A stretch of 64,000 nt of DNA from an uncultured Bacilli bacterium (GTDB taxonomy: Bacteria > Bacillota_I > Bacilli_A > RF39 > UBA660): contig CAKOHR010000007.1 in NCBI GenBank assembly GCA_934085825.1, positions 15,014 to 79,013 of the forward strand, written 5' to 3'. The notes under the pieces are model-generated. The model made no database searches. It saw only the letters and a program-made list of their open reading frames with translations, and was not told where the DNA came from. Position 1 is the first letter of the stretch, and every line of letters starts with the position of its first letter. Shown piece after piece: positions 16,519 to 25,002 of the stretch. The position numbers were made by a program, and so were the translations under genes.

Positions 16519-17073
16519 TTGAAAAAAATTTATAAAATATTGTTAGTAGTGGTTTTTTGTTTTTCTTTGGCTGGATGTGGTTGTATGAAAAAGACTGCAA
16601 AAGGGGCTGTTCAAGATTATTTGAATCAATATAAAAATTTAAGTAGTAATGTAATTAGTGATATGGATAATGTTATTGATGATGAAAACTTAACGGATTC
16701 TCAAAAAGAAAAGTATAGAGATGTATTAAAAAAACAATACCAAGATTTAAAATATGATATTGTTTCTGAAAAATATGATGGAGATAATGCTACAGTTGAA
16801 GTAAAAATTACAGTTTATGATTTGTATAAAGTTCAAAAAGATGCTAATGATTATTTAACTAATAATGGTGACGAATTTAAAGAAAATGGTGTATTTAGTA
16901 ATGATCTATTTATGGATTATAAATTAGATAAGATGAAAAAAGCTACGAATACTATAGAATACAATATTACTTTTAATGTTACTAAGGATGAAAAAGGCAA
17001 TTATAAAGTTGTTGATGTTAGTAATTCTGATTTAGAAAAAATACATGGTGTTTATAATTATGAAAATGATTAA
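16519..17073 (+). CDS. Putative lipoprotein
   Basis: 184 residues. The start is TTG at 16519, eight bases after a strong GAAGGAGG, giving MKKIYKILLVVVFCF and a lipobox SLAGC. The mature domain has an N-terminal helix region and beta strands (ATVEVKITVYDL, TIEYNITFNV), reminiscent of the NTF2-like or DUF4878 lipoproteins, though I cannot be certain. Predicted to be anchored on the outer face of the membrane. It ends at a bidirectional terminator facing a minus-strand pair. Confidence 0.75.
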   Translation: MKKIYKILLVVVFCFSLAGCGCMKKTAKGAVQDYLNQYKNLSSNVISDMDNVIDDENLTDSQKEKYRDVLKKQYQDLKYDIVSEKYDGDNATVEVKITVYDLYKVQKDANDYLTNNGDEFKENGVFSNDLFMDYKLDKMKKATNTIEYNITFNVTKDEKGNYKVVDVSNSDLEKIHGVYNYEND

Positions 17074-17095
17074 GAGACTTATTTGTCTCTTTTCT
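17072..17095. terminator. Bidirectional terminator
   Basis: AAGAGAC (17072-17078) pairs with GTCTCTT (17085-17091), then TTTC; shared by the lipoprotein gene and the convergent gene, whose stop lies inside it. Confidence 0.7.
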
Positions 17096-17870
17096 TTTGG
17101 GCTATTGGTAAATCATAACTGTAATGGTGAGCAACAATTATTGAATCTTCTATTTTTTCAATTAATGTTTTATCACTTTTTTCAATATTTTCAAAATCTT
17201 TGGCTATTTTTTCTTTTAATTTTTCATCACTTATTGTGTTAAATAATGGAATTAAATCAATAACTGATGTGTCGTCTGGGTAAAATTCTAATGTTATTAA
17301 TTTACTTAAACATTTGTATATGTTGAAAAAATAATAATTTCCATTAAATATTTTTATTTCGTGTTCTTTAATAAATTTGTTTATTATATACAAAATGTCT
17401 TCTAATTTATGGTTATCTAAATTAGTTAAATCATAATTATCATATATAATTTTGTAAATATGTCTAGGTTTTATTAAATGATGTTCATAAGCATATAAAG
17501 TTTGTTTTAAAAGTTCGTCGTTAATTAAAAATGTTGTATGCTTAGTATATTTATAGGCACTTATTTTATAGATTAAAAGAGCATCAATTAAATCACTTTG
17601 AATAATTTCGGGTAAATTTATAAAGGATTCTCCAAGTTTATATGCAAGTATTGTAAATACTAAAGTTTTGTTTATATCATCTTTGGGTATTTTTTCAAAA
17701 AATTTATTTTCTATTTTTAACCAATATTTATTTGGATAACTATTTATTACTGAATTAAACATTATTAATGTAAGTTCATTATCTTTATCAATAATAAAAT
17801 TTTTATTGATATAATTTTTTAATCTAATAATATTGGCACTAAAATTGGAAAATTCTTTAACGTGAGCCAT
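17079..17870 (-). CDS. Hypothetical protein, paralogue of the gene upstream
   Basis: 263 residues, mostly helical, no signal peptide. The segment NKYWLKIENKFFEKI ... FTILAYKLGESFI aligns with EYWEQIKDLFIQNIEF ... FTILASQLGLDFL of the neighbouring protein, so the two genes are a tandem duplication. No recognised domain. The start overlaps the end of its paralogue by 14 bases, and AAGGAGG precedes the ATG, so the two are translated from one message. Confidence 0.65.
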   Translation of the reverse strand: MAHVKEFSNFSANIIRLKNYINKNFIIDKDNELTLIMFNSVINSYPNKYWLKIENKFFEKIPKDDINKTLVFTILAYKLGESFINLPEIIQSDLIDALLIYKISAYKYTKHTTFLINDELLKQTLYAYEHHLIKPRHIYKIIYDNYDLTNLDNHKLEDILYIINKFIKEHEIKIFNGNYYFFNIYKCLSKLITLEFYPDDTSVIDLIPLFNTISDEKLKEKIAKDFENIEKSDKTLIEKIEDSIIVAHHYSYDLPIAQKKRDK

Positions 17871-18672
17871 TTTGTTTCCTCCTTGTAAAAAATATTATTT
17901 TTTTAAAGTTTTTTAATTCATTTAATATGTCATGAATTATAGTTTTGGAACTATAATTTTCTTTTTCTATTTCTATTATTATTTTTTTTAATTCTTCACA
18001 TTTTTCATTATTGTTTTCTTTAATTATATTTAATATTGTAGTTAATCTTTTAAAATCACTATAACTATAAAGTAGACCTTTTTTATTTTCTTCTTTCATT
18101 TTAGTGTATAATTTAAAGTAAATTTCACTTAATGAATCTTTTTCATCTATTAATATGGTATAAGTTTTTTCATTAAGTCTGTATAAATGTTTAAAAATAT
18201 AGTTGTAATCTTCTTCTGTGGGTTTTGGAGTTTCAATTTTGGATAAAATGGCTCTGAATATTTCAAAATAACTGATAATCATGCTATTTTCAACAGTGTT
18301 ATTTATTAGTTCATGTAAGGGACTAACTAAAAATATTTGGGCATATTTACTATAGTTTAAAGGCGATTTTTGCATAGCTGGTAGAATACTTGCTAGTTCT
18401 CCACAAAATTCAGGATTTTTCGATAAAAAATCAAGTCCAAGTTGTGAGGCTAATATGGTAAAAGACATTTGTTCATCATATGAAAATGTAAATTCTATAT
18501 TTTGTATAAATAAATCTTTTATTTGTTCCCAATATTCTGGCGTAATACTTTTGATAGCTTTTTTAAATTCAGTTACTAATATTGGGTCTATATATTCATT
18601 ATTATTTTCTTTGATAGCTTTTGTAATATCATATTTTAGTTTTTCTAAATAATAATTATATGTTACTGCCAT
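17857..18672 (-). CDS. Hypothetical protein, paralogue of the gene downstream
   Basis: About 271 residues from the ATG at 18672 (MAVTYNYYLEKLK), chosen because GGGTGG lies upstream; the frame is open to 18696. Soluble, helical and Lys/Glu-rich. Shares the 'YW.qI...F ... FTILA..LG..F' block with the gene it overlaps. No catalytic motif seen. The role is unknown. Divergent from dacF. Confidence 0.65.
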   Translation of the reverse strand: MAVTYNYYLEKLKYDITKAIKENNNEYIDPILVTEFKKAIKSITPEYWEQIKDLFIQNIEFTFSYDEQMSFTILASQLGLDFLSKNPEFCGELASILPAMQKSPLNYSKYAQIFLVSPLHELINNTVENSMIISYFEIFRAILSKIETPKPTEEDYNYIFKHLYRLNEKTYTILIDEKDSLSEIYFKLYTKMKEENKKGLLYSYSDFKRLTTILNIIKENNNEKCEELKKIIIEIEKENYSSKTIIHDILNELKNFKKIIFFTRRKQNGSR

Positions 18673-18785
18673 AAAAACCACCCAACTTCTTAACAAGCTT
18701 ATTGTATCATGGATGTTTTTAATTTACAATGTAAAATTAGTAGTAATTTAATATATTTATTCATAATCTTTATAGAGGGATGATT

Positions 18786-19859
18786 ATGAAAAAACTATTG
18801 TTTTTGGTGCTCGTTTTAATTCCTATGAAAGTTGTTGGAATGAGTGCATCTAGTATGATAGCACTTGATTTAGATAATGATATTACTTATTATGAATATA
18901 ATGCTGATGATAAACGACTTATCGCTAGTATAACTAAAATTATGACTGCTATTGTAACCATAGAAAATGTTGATATTCAAAAAGAAGTTACGGTTGGAGA
19001 AGAAGTTTTGAAAGCTTATGGAAGTGCTATATATATTAATGTTGGTGAAAAAATAACAATTGAAGATTTACTTTATGGTCTTATGCTTAGAAGTGGAAAC
19101 GATGCTGCAGTTGTTATTGCTAAGAATGTGGCTGGTTCTATGGCTGGTTTTGCTAATTTAATGAATGAAATGGCAAGTAGGATAGGCATGAAAAATAGTC
19201 ATTTTGTTAATAGTCATGGCCTTGAAGAAAATGATGGAAATGCTAATGAGTCAACTGCTAGAGATATGGCAATTTTAACTAAATATGCAATGAATAATGA
19301 AACTTTTAGAAAAATATTTGGTACTAAAAAATATGTTGCTAAGTCAAGTGAAAAAACTTATAGTTGGACAAATAAAAATAAACTTTTACATAGTGAAGAT
19401 TATATTACTGGTGGTAAAACTGGTTTTACAGAAAAAGCAAGACGGACACTGGTTACGACAGGTTCAAGAAATAATACTAATATAGTAGTTGTTACTTTAA
19501 ATGATGGAAATGATTTTGGGGATCACCGGAGTATGTATGAAGAAATATTTAGAAATTATGAAGCTATAAAAGTTCTTGATAAAAACAATATAAAAATAAA
19601 AGATGAAAAAATTTATAAAGATGATACTTTGTATTTAGATGAAGATATTTATATAAGTGTTAAAAATAGAAGCGATAAGATAGATATTAGTTATGAACTT
19701 TATGATGAACAAAAATATTCTTCAGGTGATGTTGCAGGTTTTGTTAATGTTAAATTAAATGGAAAAATGGTAAGGAAAGAAAAAATATATGTTGAAGTAA
19801 AGAAAAGCGAGGAACATTTAAGTTTTTGGGATAAAGTGAAGAGGTGGTTTGGGTGGTAA
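18786..19859 (+). CDS. D-alanyl-D-alanine carboxypeptidase (PBP5 / DacF family)
   Basis: About 357 residues with an N-terminal signal sequence (LLFLVLVLIPMKVVG). Trims the terminal D-Ala from peptidoglycan pentapeptides outside the membrane. The three serine-penicillin-enzyme motifs are present: ASITKIM (SxxK), LRSGNDAA (SxN) and GGKTGFT (KTG). The C-terminal part forms a beta domain ending in an amphipathic helix (FWDKVKRWFGW), as in PBP5 membrane anchors. It overlaps spmA, the same order as the dacB/dacF-spmA-spmB group in Bacillus. The second ATG (18786) is preferred because GAGGG is better spaced for it. Confidence 0.93.
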   Translation: MKKLLFLVLVLIPMKVVGMSASSMIALDLDNDITYYEYNADDKRLIASITKIMTAIVTIENVDIQKEVTVGEEVLKAYGSAIYINVGEKITIEDLLYGLMLRSGNDAAVVIAKNVAGSMAGFANLMNEMASRIGMKNSHFVNSHGLEENDGNANESTARDMAILTKYAMNNETFRKIFGTKKYVAKSSEKTYSWTNKNKLLHSEDYITGGKTGFTEKARRTLVTTGSRNNTNIVVVTLNDGNDFGDHRSMYEEIFRNYEAIKVLDKNNIKIKDEKIYKDDTLYLDEDIYISVKNRSDKIDISYELYDEQKYSSGDVAGFVNVKLNGKMVRKEKIYVEVKKSEEHLSFWDKVKRWFGW

Positions 19860-20434
19860 GTTATATTTGGTTTTTCTTAATTGTTATTGGTATAGGTTAT
19901 TCCTTTGTAACGGGAAATGTTTCTGTTATAAATGAAAGTATTTTAACCAATGGTGCAGATGCTTTAGAGTTAATGCTATCTATATTTCCTGTTATTGTTT
20001 TATGGAGTGGAATTATGAAAATTGCAGAAGAAGCGGGAATGCTTAAAAAATTTGCTAAAATCCTTGAACCAATTTTATCTAAGCTCTTTCCAAGTGTTCC
20101 AAAAGATAATCCAGCATTAGGTTTTATTGCTTCTAATATAGCTGCTAATATGATGGGACTTGGTAGTGCAGCAACACCTTTTGGACTTAAAGCTATGACA
20201 GAACTGCAAAAAATAAATGATAAAAAAGATACTGCTAGTGTACCAATGATTACTTTTTTAGTTTTAAATACTGCAGGAGTTACAATTGTTCCTACGACAG
20301 TTTTAGCTCTTAGAATAGCTCATGGTTCAGCAAATCCTTCAGAAATAATTGTGCCAGGTACTATTGCAACATTTTGCTCTTGTATTGGTGCTGTTACTAT
20401 TGATTATTTTATTAGAAAGAGAGGGAAAAATTGA
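19844..20434 (+). CDS. spmA: Spore maturation protein A homologue
   Basis: 196-residue membrane protein with a nucleoside-recognition (Gate) type fold: ALELMLSIFPVIVLWSGIMKIAEEAG and the conserved SNIAANMMGLGSAATPFGLKAM. In Bacillus, SpmA and SpmB are needed for spore core dehydration. Start is GTG within the last codons of dacF after GAAGAGG (overlap 16 bases). The complete three-gene order dacF-spmA-spmB supports a shared envelope function. Whether this organism sporulates is unknown; homologues also occur in non-sporulating bacteria. Confidence 0.92.
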   Translation: MVWVVSYIWFFLIVIGIGYSFVTGNVSVINESILTNGADALELMLSIFPVIVLWSGIMKIAEEAGMLKKFAKILEPILSKLFPSVPKDNPALGFIASNIAANMMGLGSAATPFGLKAMTELQKINDKKDTASVPMITFLVLNTAGVTIVPTTVLALRIAHGSANPSEIIVPGTIATFCSCIGAVTIDYFIRKRGKN

Positions 20435-20949
20435 ATATTTTATCTAAAATAGTTATACCTCTTTTTGTTGTTTTAGTAGTCTTTTATGGTTTTATTAAAA
20501 AGGTTAATATTTATGATGTCTTTTTGGATGGTGCTAAAGAAGGTTTACAAATATCTTTTAATATTTTTCCAAATATTATTGCTATGGTTTTTGCAATTAA
20601 TATTTTTTTAGATAGTAATTTTGTTTATGAAATATTAAGTGTTTTTGAAGGTCTTTTAATGAAGTTTGGAATACCACTTGATATTTTACCTATGGCTATT
20701 TTAAGACCTATTTCGGGAACTGCTACGCTTGCTATTATGAATGATATATTTAAAACTTTCGGCCCTGATTCCTATGCGGGAAGACTTGCTAGTGTACTTC
20801 AAGGATGTACGGATACAACTATCTACGTTCTTGCTTTATATTTTGGGTCAATCGGAGTAAAAAAAATAAGATATTCTTTGGTTGTTGGCCTTATTGCTGA
20901 CTTAATTGGTATTGTGATTGCCTTTATTTTGACAGCTATGTTCTTTTAA
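20431..20949 (+). CDS. spmB: Spore maturation protein B homologue
   Basis: 172-residue membrane protein of the same Gate-type family: GAKEGLQISFNIFPNIIAM, MAILRPISGTATLAIMND and GCTDTTIYVLALYFGSIG. These match SpmB motifs. TTG start overlapping the spmA stop (ATTGA arrangement). It probably forms a complex with SpmA. A free-standing RNA gene follows. Confidence 0.92.
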   Translation: MNILSKIVIPLFVVLVVFYGFIKKVNIYDVFLDGAKEGLQISFNIFPNIIAMVFAINIFLDSNFVYEILSVFEGLLMKFGIPLDILPMAILRPISGTATLAIMNDIFKTFGPDSYAGRLASVLQGCTDTTIYVLALYFGSIGVKKIRYSLVVGLIADLIGIVIAFILTAMFF

Positions 20950-20978
20950 AAATTGTTAAAAATTATTGCTGAAAATTA

Positions 20979-21007
20979 TTGACGGTTGTGTGAACTTGTT
21001 GTACATT
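20979..21007 (+). promoter_or_regulatory. Promoter of the structured RNA upstream of the pseudouridine synthase
   Basis: TTGACG (20979-20984), 17-base spacer, TACATT (21002-21007). A second TTGACA at about 21012-21017 lies inside the likely transcript. Confidence 0.5.
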
Positions 21008-21009
21008 TT

Positions 21010-21166
21010 TATTGACAGATAATGCTGTTAGTGCTAGAGGTTGGCGTTAATCCAGGCTGGTGGACATTAATATCCAGTAAACCGACACAGGCTGCCCTCA
21101 AAACACAGTCTAGACCTAATGTAGTATTTAAGTAGTTTTCTTTTAATTGGGAAAACTACTTTTTCT
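21010..21166 (+). ncRNA. Putative free-standing structured RNA
   Basis: About 150 nt, bounded by a promoter and a strong terminator (AGTAGTTTTC 21131-21140 with GAAAACTACT 21151-21160, T5). A closing stem pairs TTAG and CTAGA (21028-21038) with TCTAG and CTAA (21109-21119), with a 2-nt internal loop. TGGA/TCCA forms an inner hairpin near 21060-21075. The segment is clearly more GC-rich than its surroundings and contains no ORF. It lacks the GGAAGG..GCAGC apex of SRP RNA and any tmRNA or riboswitch consensus I know. Distance and terminator argue against a leader for the next gene. Confidence 0.6.
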
Positions 21167-21214
21167 TTTATTTTAAGCAAAAAAATGATATAATTCTATT
21201 TGAAGGAGACCAAT

Positions 21215-21934
21215 ATGGAAAGATTACAAAAAGTTATAGCATCTTATGGGTATGCATCTAGAAGAAAAGCTGAGGATTTAATTAGACATGGAAAAGTTTT
21301 AGTAAATGGTAAAGTGATAACTGAACTAGGTACTAAAGTTGAAGCAAATGATATAATAAGCATAGATGGGGTAATAATTAATAAAGATGTAAAACATGAA
21401 TATTACTTACTTAACAAACCTAGACAAGTAATAAGTAGTGTTACAGATAAGGAAGGTAGAATAACCGTAACTGATTTAATTAATACTGATGCAAGAATAT
21501 ATCCGGTGGGAAGACTTGATTATGATACTACTGGATTAATTATTTTAACTAATGATGGAGATTTTGCTAATATGTTAATGCATCCAAGTTATGAAATAGA
21601 GAAAACATATGTTGCTAAATTAAATAAGATACTTGATAAAGAAGATATAAATAAGTTAAAAAAAGGTATTATTATTGATAATAGAAAAGTTGTAATAAAA
21701 AGATTTAAAGTAAGAAAAAAGGATATTGAAAAGAATACATCAATGATAGAGCTTACTATTGTAGAAGGTAGAAATCATATAGTAAAGAGAATATTTGAAA
21801 GTATGCATATTGATGTAATGAAATTATCTAGAGTAGGTTATGCTTTTTTAACATTAGATGGACTTAAGTCTGGAGAATATAGACAACTTAGTATAAAGGA
21901 AATAAAAAAATTATATGCATTAAAAAAATGTTAA
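21215..21934 (+). CDS. rluB: Pseudouridine synthase, RsuA/RluB family
   Basis: About 239 residues from the ATG at 21215, which follows GAAGGAGAC with good spacing. N-terminal S4 RNA-binding domain (MERLQKVIASYGYASRRKAEDLI), then the catalytic domain with GRLDYDTTGLIILTNDGDF holding the catalytic Asp. It also has the KTYVAKL and EGRNHIVKRIF motifs. Members convert a specific uridine in 16S or 23S rRNA to pseudouridine; RluB (23S) is the commoner annotation in Bacillota, but RsuA-type specificity cannot be excluded. A bidirectional terminator follows. Confidence 0.88.
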   Translation: MERLQKVIASYGYASRRKAEDLIRHGKVLVNGKVITELGTKVEANDIISIDGVIINKDVKHEYYLLNKPRQVISSVTDKEGRITVTDLINTDARIYPVGRLDYDTTGLIILTNDGDFANMLMHPSYEIEKTYVAKLNKILDKEDINKLKKGIIIDNRKVVIKRFKVRKKDIEKNTSMIELTIVEGRNHIVKRIFESMHIDVMKLSRVGYAFLTLDGLKSGEYRQLSIKEIKKLYALKKC

Positions 21935-21957
21935 GTTTGATTACTTAGCATTTTTTA
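21927..21957. terminator. Bidirectional terminator
   Basis: AATGTTAAG (21927-21935) pairs with CTTAGCATT (21944-21952, one G-U), flanked by A7 and T6; serves rluB and the convergent ferredoxin gene. Confidence 0.8.
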
Positions 21958-22143
21958 GTTTTCTTCAGTTGTTTCAATTGCTGCAACTGGGCAAGAAGCA
22001 ATAGCATTTTCTAAATCTTTGCTATCTAAATTATCATTATTTGTGGCTTTAGATAAACCATCAACTATTTCAAAGTGTTCTGGATCAATAGCAACACACA
22101 TTCCGCAGCCAATGCAGTTTTCATTTACGTTTAACGTTTTCAT
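21955..22143 (-). CDS. Single-cluster ferredoxin
   Basis: 62 residues from the ATG at 22143, which follows GGAGGATAC; the upstream open frame has no site. Cluster-binding cysteines are CIGCGMC and the distant Cys in ASCPVAAI, the pattern of [4Fe-4S] (or [3Fe-4S]) ferredoxins of the Fer4_13/Fer4_15 type found in Bacilli. The intervening insert (DPEHFEIVDG) is typical. It is an acidic, soluble electron carrier. Its redox partners are not evident here. Confidence 0.92.
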   Translation of the reverse strand: MKTLNVNENCIGCGMCVAIDPEHFEIVDGLSKATNNDNLDSKDLENAIASCPVAAIETTEEN

Positions 22144-22245
22144 GTATCCTCCTTTTTTAATTATAATAAAAAGTTTTAAAAAAATCAATTATTAACCTTT
22201 AAAAAAAGATTTAAATATGATATCATGATTGTAGAGGTAGTGTAT

Positions 22246-23070
22246 ATGGACACAAGAATTAATAAATATAATGAAAGTGATAAAATGTCAAGGGTATCTA
22301 AGAATACTGAGCTATATCAAAAAATAAATAATAGTGAACTTGATAATTTTAATGTGCATAGTAACGCTACTGTTATTGGTAATCAAGAAAGAGAAATTGA
22401 TGTTGAACAAATAAAAAAAATTCTTGATAAAAGATATAATGAAAGACCTCAGAGAAGAAGTATAAGAGTTGAACCTAGGGAGGAAGTAAGTAGGCTTGAA
22501 AAAGAAGATACTAAAGAATATGATTTAACTAAAGTTTTGGAAAAAGCTAAAGATGAAAAGGTTGAAACTTATGAAGAAAATAGAGCTAAAAAGTTGAGAA
22601 ATACTCAGTATAATATTTTAAATAATTTGAATATTGAAAAAGAATCAAATGATGAATCAGAAGAAAAAAAAGTTGATCCAGAAGAAAATTTAATGAACTT
22701 AATTAATACGATTACAATTAATGAAGCCAAAAAAAGAGAAGATAATGATGATGTTAATCCGTTGGATATTCTTACTGATTTAAAAGGTGATGATGATACT
22801 CAAGTCTATGAAAGTATGGAAACTAGTGTTAGGACAATTACTGAAATAAAAGAAAAAGAAAAAGATAATTCTAATAAGAATGAAATAAGTAATAAAGAAA
22901 CATTAGATAATTCATTTTATACAAGTAATTTGTTTGATAAAAAAGATTTTGAAGATGAAAATGATTTTGTGGAAGATGAAAAAGTTGGTATAGGAATTAA
23001 AATATTAATAGTTCTTATTGTGATTGTATTTTTAGTTGGTTTATTTTTGTTTATAAAATCGTTTTTATAA
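22246..23070 (+). CDS. Tail-anchored acidic protein
   Basis: About 274 residues from the ATG at 22246 after GAGG; the frame is open to 22225. A long charged, probably disordered cytoplasmic part (many Lys, Glu, Asp, Asn) ends in a single C-terminal hydrophobic helix (about 250-270, IKILIVLIVIVFLVGLFLFI) with KSFL at the very end. No recognised domain. Together with the next genes it forms a same-strand run reaching the yutD/yutH block. A scaffold-type role is inference only. Confidence 0.65.
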   Translation: MDTRINKYNESDKMSRVSKNTELYQKINNSELDNFNVHSNATVIGNQEREIDVEQIKKILDKRYNERPQRRSIRVEPREEVSRLEKEDTKEYDLTKVLEKAKDEKVETYEENRAKKLRNTQYNILNNLNIEKESNDESEEKKVDPEENLMNLINTITINEAKKREDNDDVNPLDILTDLKGDDDTQVYESMETSVRTITEIKEKEKDNSNKNEISNKETLDNSFYTSNLFDKKDFEDENDFVEDEKVGIGIKILIVLIVIVFLVGLFLFIKSFL

Positions 23071-23084
23071 TCATATTATTAAGT

Positions 23085-23810
23085 ATGAAAAGATTTAAAA
23101 AAAGAAAACATATTAAAATATCTAAAGTTATATATTTGATATTAGCTTTGATATTTTTTTTTACTTTTTTTCTTTTTAATTTTTATAGTAAAATGACAAG
23201 TAATAAATTGGTAGATGTTGCTTTTATTAAATTAAATGAGTTTATGGAAAGTTTTTTGAGTAATAATATTAATTTTGATTTATTAAAAGATGATGTTATG
23301 AAAGATATAATAGTTATTAATAAAAATAAAGATGGTGAAATTCTTTATGTTTCATATGATATGGATCAAGCATATTATGCTTTGGAAGTTGTAACCCAGG
23401 AACTAGAAACTGCGATTAGTGATTTAGAAAATGGTAGTAATAGTGTAAAGTCTAGAAATATAGTAGTAGGGAAAAAAGGAATGGCTTTAAAATTACCATT
23501 TTTAACAGGAAGTTCTAGTGTATTTCTAGCAAATTTAGGGCCAAATATTTATGTTCCTGTTAACTTTGTTGGTTCAGTTCTTACAAATATTAAAACTAAA
23601 ATTACTGATTATGGAATTAATAATGCTTTAGTGGAAATTTATGTTACCATTGCTTTACAAACAGATTTAATAAGTCCTGTATCTGAAAAAACTAAGAAAA
23701 TAGATTATGATGTTTTAATAGCTTCAACTGTTATTAATGGAAGAATACCGAATGTATATGGTGGGTTAATTCAAAGTAAAAGTAGTGGTTTATCTATTCC
23801 CATTCAATAA
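23085..23810 (+). CDS. yunB: YunB-family protein
   Basis: 241 residues. Basic N-terminus and one TM helix (about 15-35), then an extracytoplasmic domain. The block LGPNIYVPVNFVGSV plus NIKTKITDYGINNALVEIYV is characteristic of YunB, which in Bacillus subtilis is expressed in the mother cell during sporulation. Neighbouring yutD- and yutH-like genes repeat the B. subtilis yun/yut gene order, which strengthens the call. Its molecular function is unknown. Confidence 0.85.
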   Translation: MKRFKKRKHIKISKVIYLILALIFFFTFFLFNFYSKMTSNKLVDVAFIKLNEFMESFLSNNINFDLLKDDVMKDIIVINKNKDGEILYVSYDMDQAYYALEVVTQELETAISDLENGSNSVKSRNIVVGKKGMALKLPFLTGSSSVFLANLGPNIYVPVNFVGSVLTNIKTKITDYGINNALVEIYVTIALQTDLISPVSEKTKKIDYDVLIASTVINGRIPNVYGGLIQSKSSGLSIPIQ

Positions 23811-23846
23811 TTTCTGTGTTATAATTTATTATAGGGTGAAGATATA

Positions 23847-24674
23847 GTGGATAAAGTGTTTATTAATGAAGCAATTACTAAGGCTATTAACGATTACTTA
23901 AATAGTAGCGATAATATTCAAGGAGTTACATATAACTCTTTCTTAGTAGTGGCTTTAAGAAGCCTTATATCCATTTATAGCGAACTTGATATTATTAATC
24001 CTAAAGTTATGGATGATGCTGATCTTTTGAAGGATAATCTAAGTAAGTTTGGTTATGATAAATCTGATGTAGAAGTTTTTTTATCAAATATGCAACTTTT
24101 TTTAGATTTTGAAAAAGAAAATGAAAAAAGAAACATAAAAAATAAAAATCCATATTTTATTATTATTCAAAAAGAATTAGTTGATATGTTAATAAAGAAA
24201 AAGTTAAATTTTTATTTGACTGAAGCTGAAGTAATTGAGTTTTATGATTTACTTTATACACCTTATTGCAAAAATCCACTGAGAGTATCATATAATTTTT
24301 TACAAGCTAGTGATGTTTTAGAAGTTGATAGATATTTTAAAATTCAGATGAAAAATAATGTAAAAGTTGTTTTGCCTAAAGAGAAACATTATTTAAGTGC
24401 AAAAGCTTATGAAATTTTAAATTATAGTTTTGATGATATTAAAAATATGAATAGTAGTGATGTTGATAAGGTTAATTCACAAGTTTATGATTATTTCAAA
24501 ATAAGAGAAAATGCTATTAATAAGGAATATTTGCTTGAAAAAGCTATAGAAACATTGAATAGAGAAAATAATCGAGTAACTAGTGGAAATGGTTATGTAG
24601 ATATACTTTTGGTTATTAGTATTATTTGTACTGCTCTTATGTTGCTTGGAATTTTTTGGTTTATTGTTATTTAG
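23847..24674 (+). CDS. Hypothetical protein with C-terminal membrane helix
   Basis: 275 residues from a GTG start. Mostly helical cytoplasmic region (MDKVFINEAITKAINDYLN...), with a single C-terminal TM segment at about 252-273 (ILLVISIICTALMLLGIFWF). No recognised family. It lies between yunB and yutD homologues with short gaps, so it is probably cotranscribed with them. The tail-anchored topology is shared with the protein encoded at 22.2 kb, but the sequences do not otherwise resemble each other. Confidence 0.65.
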   Translation: MDKVFINEAITKAINDYLNSSDNIQGVTYNSFLVVALRSLISIYSELDIINPKVMDDADLLKDNLSKFGYDKSDVEVFLSNMQLFLDFEKENEKRNIKNKNPYFIIIQKELVDMLIKKKLNFYLTEAEVIEFYDLLYTPYCKNPLRVSYNFLQASDVLEVDRYFKIQMKNNVKVVLPKEKHYLSAKAYEILNYSFDDIKNMNSSDVDKVNSQVYDYFKIRENAINKEYLLEKAIETLNRENNRVTSGNGYVDILLVISIICTALMLLGIFWFIVI

Positions 24675-24683
24675 GGAGGGTTT

Positions 24684-24959
24684 ATGGAAGTTGTAATTGA
24701 TGAAAAAAAATATGAAATTATTAAAAATGAGAAAGATGCTTTCAATTTAGAAGATTTGGAAGGTAAAATAACGGATTATTATGATAATTTTGATTATATT
24801 TTGGGAGATTATGCATATGGTAAAGTAAGACTTAAAGGTTTTAATGATAAAGATAATAAATATTTTAAATCTGTAAATGATATTGCAAAAGTTGATGAAT
24901 ATATTGAAAATTATTGTGCTTATGGTTGTAAATATTTTATATTGAAAATTAAAAAATAA
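24684..24959 (+). CDS. yutD: YutD-family protein (DUF1027)
   Basis: 91 residues. The family signature is clear: FNLEDLEGKITDYYDNFDYILGDYAYGKVRLKG, split over residues about 20-53, then the C-terminal EYIENYCAYGCKYF. Soluble. The family is widespread in Bacilli and its function is unknown. GGGAGGG precedes the ATG with good spacing. Confidence 0.9.
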   Translation: MEVVIDEKKYEIIKNEKDAFNLEDLEGKITDYYDNFDYILGDYAYGKVRLKGFNDKDNKYFKSVNDIAKVDEYIENYCAYGCKYFILKIKK

Positions 24960-25002
24960 TTTGATATAATTTAGTAAGAATAAAAAGAAGGGAATAGATA
25001 AT

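Noticed and set aside
21010..21130. Signal recognition particle RNA or tmRNA
   Set aside because: The conserved SRP apex (GGAAGG..GCAGC) and the tmRNA ends are absent, so only 'structured RNA' is claimed.
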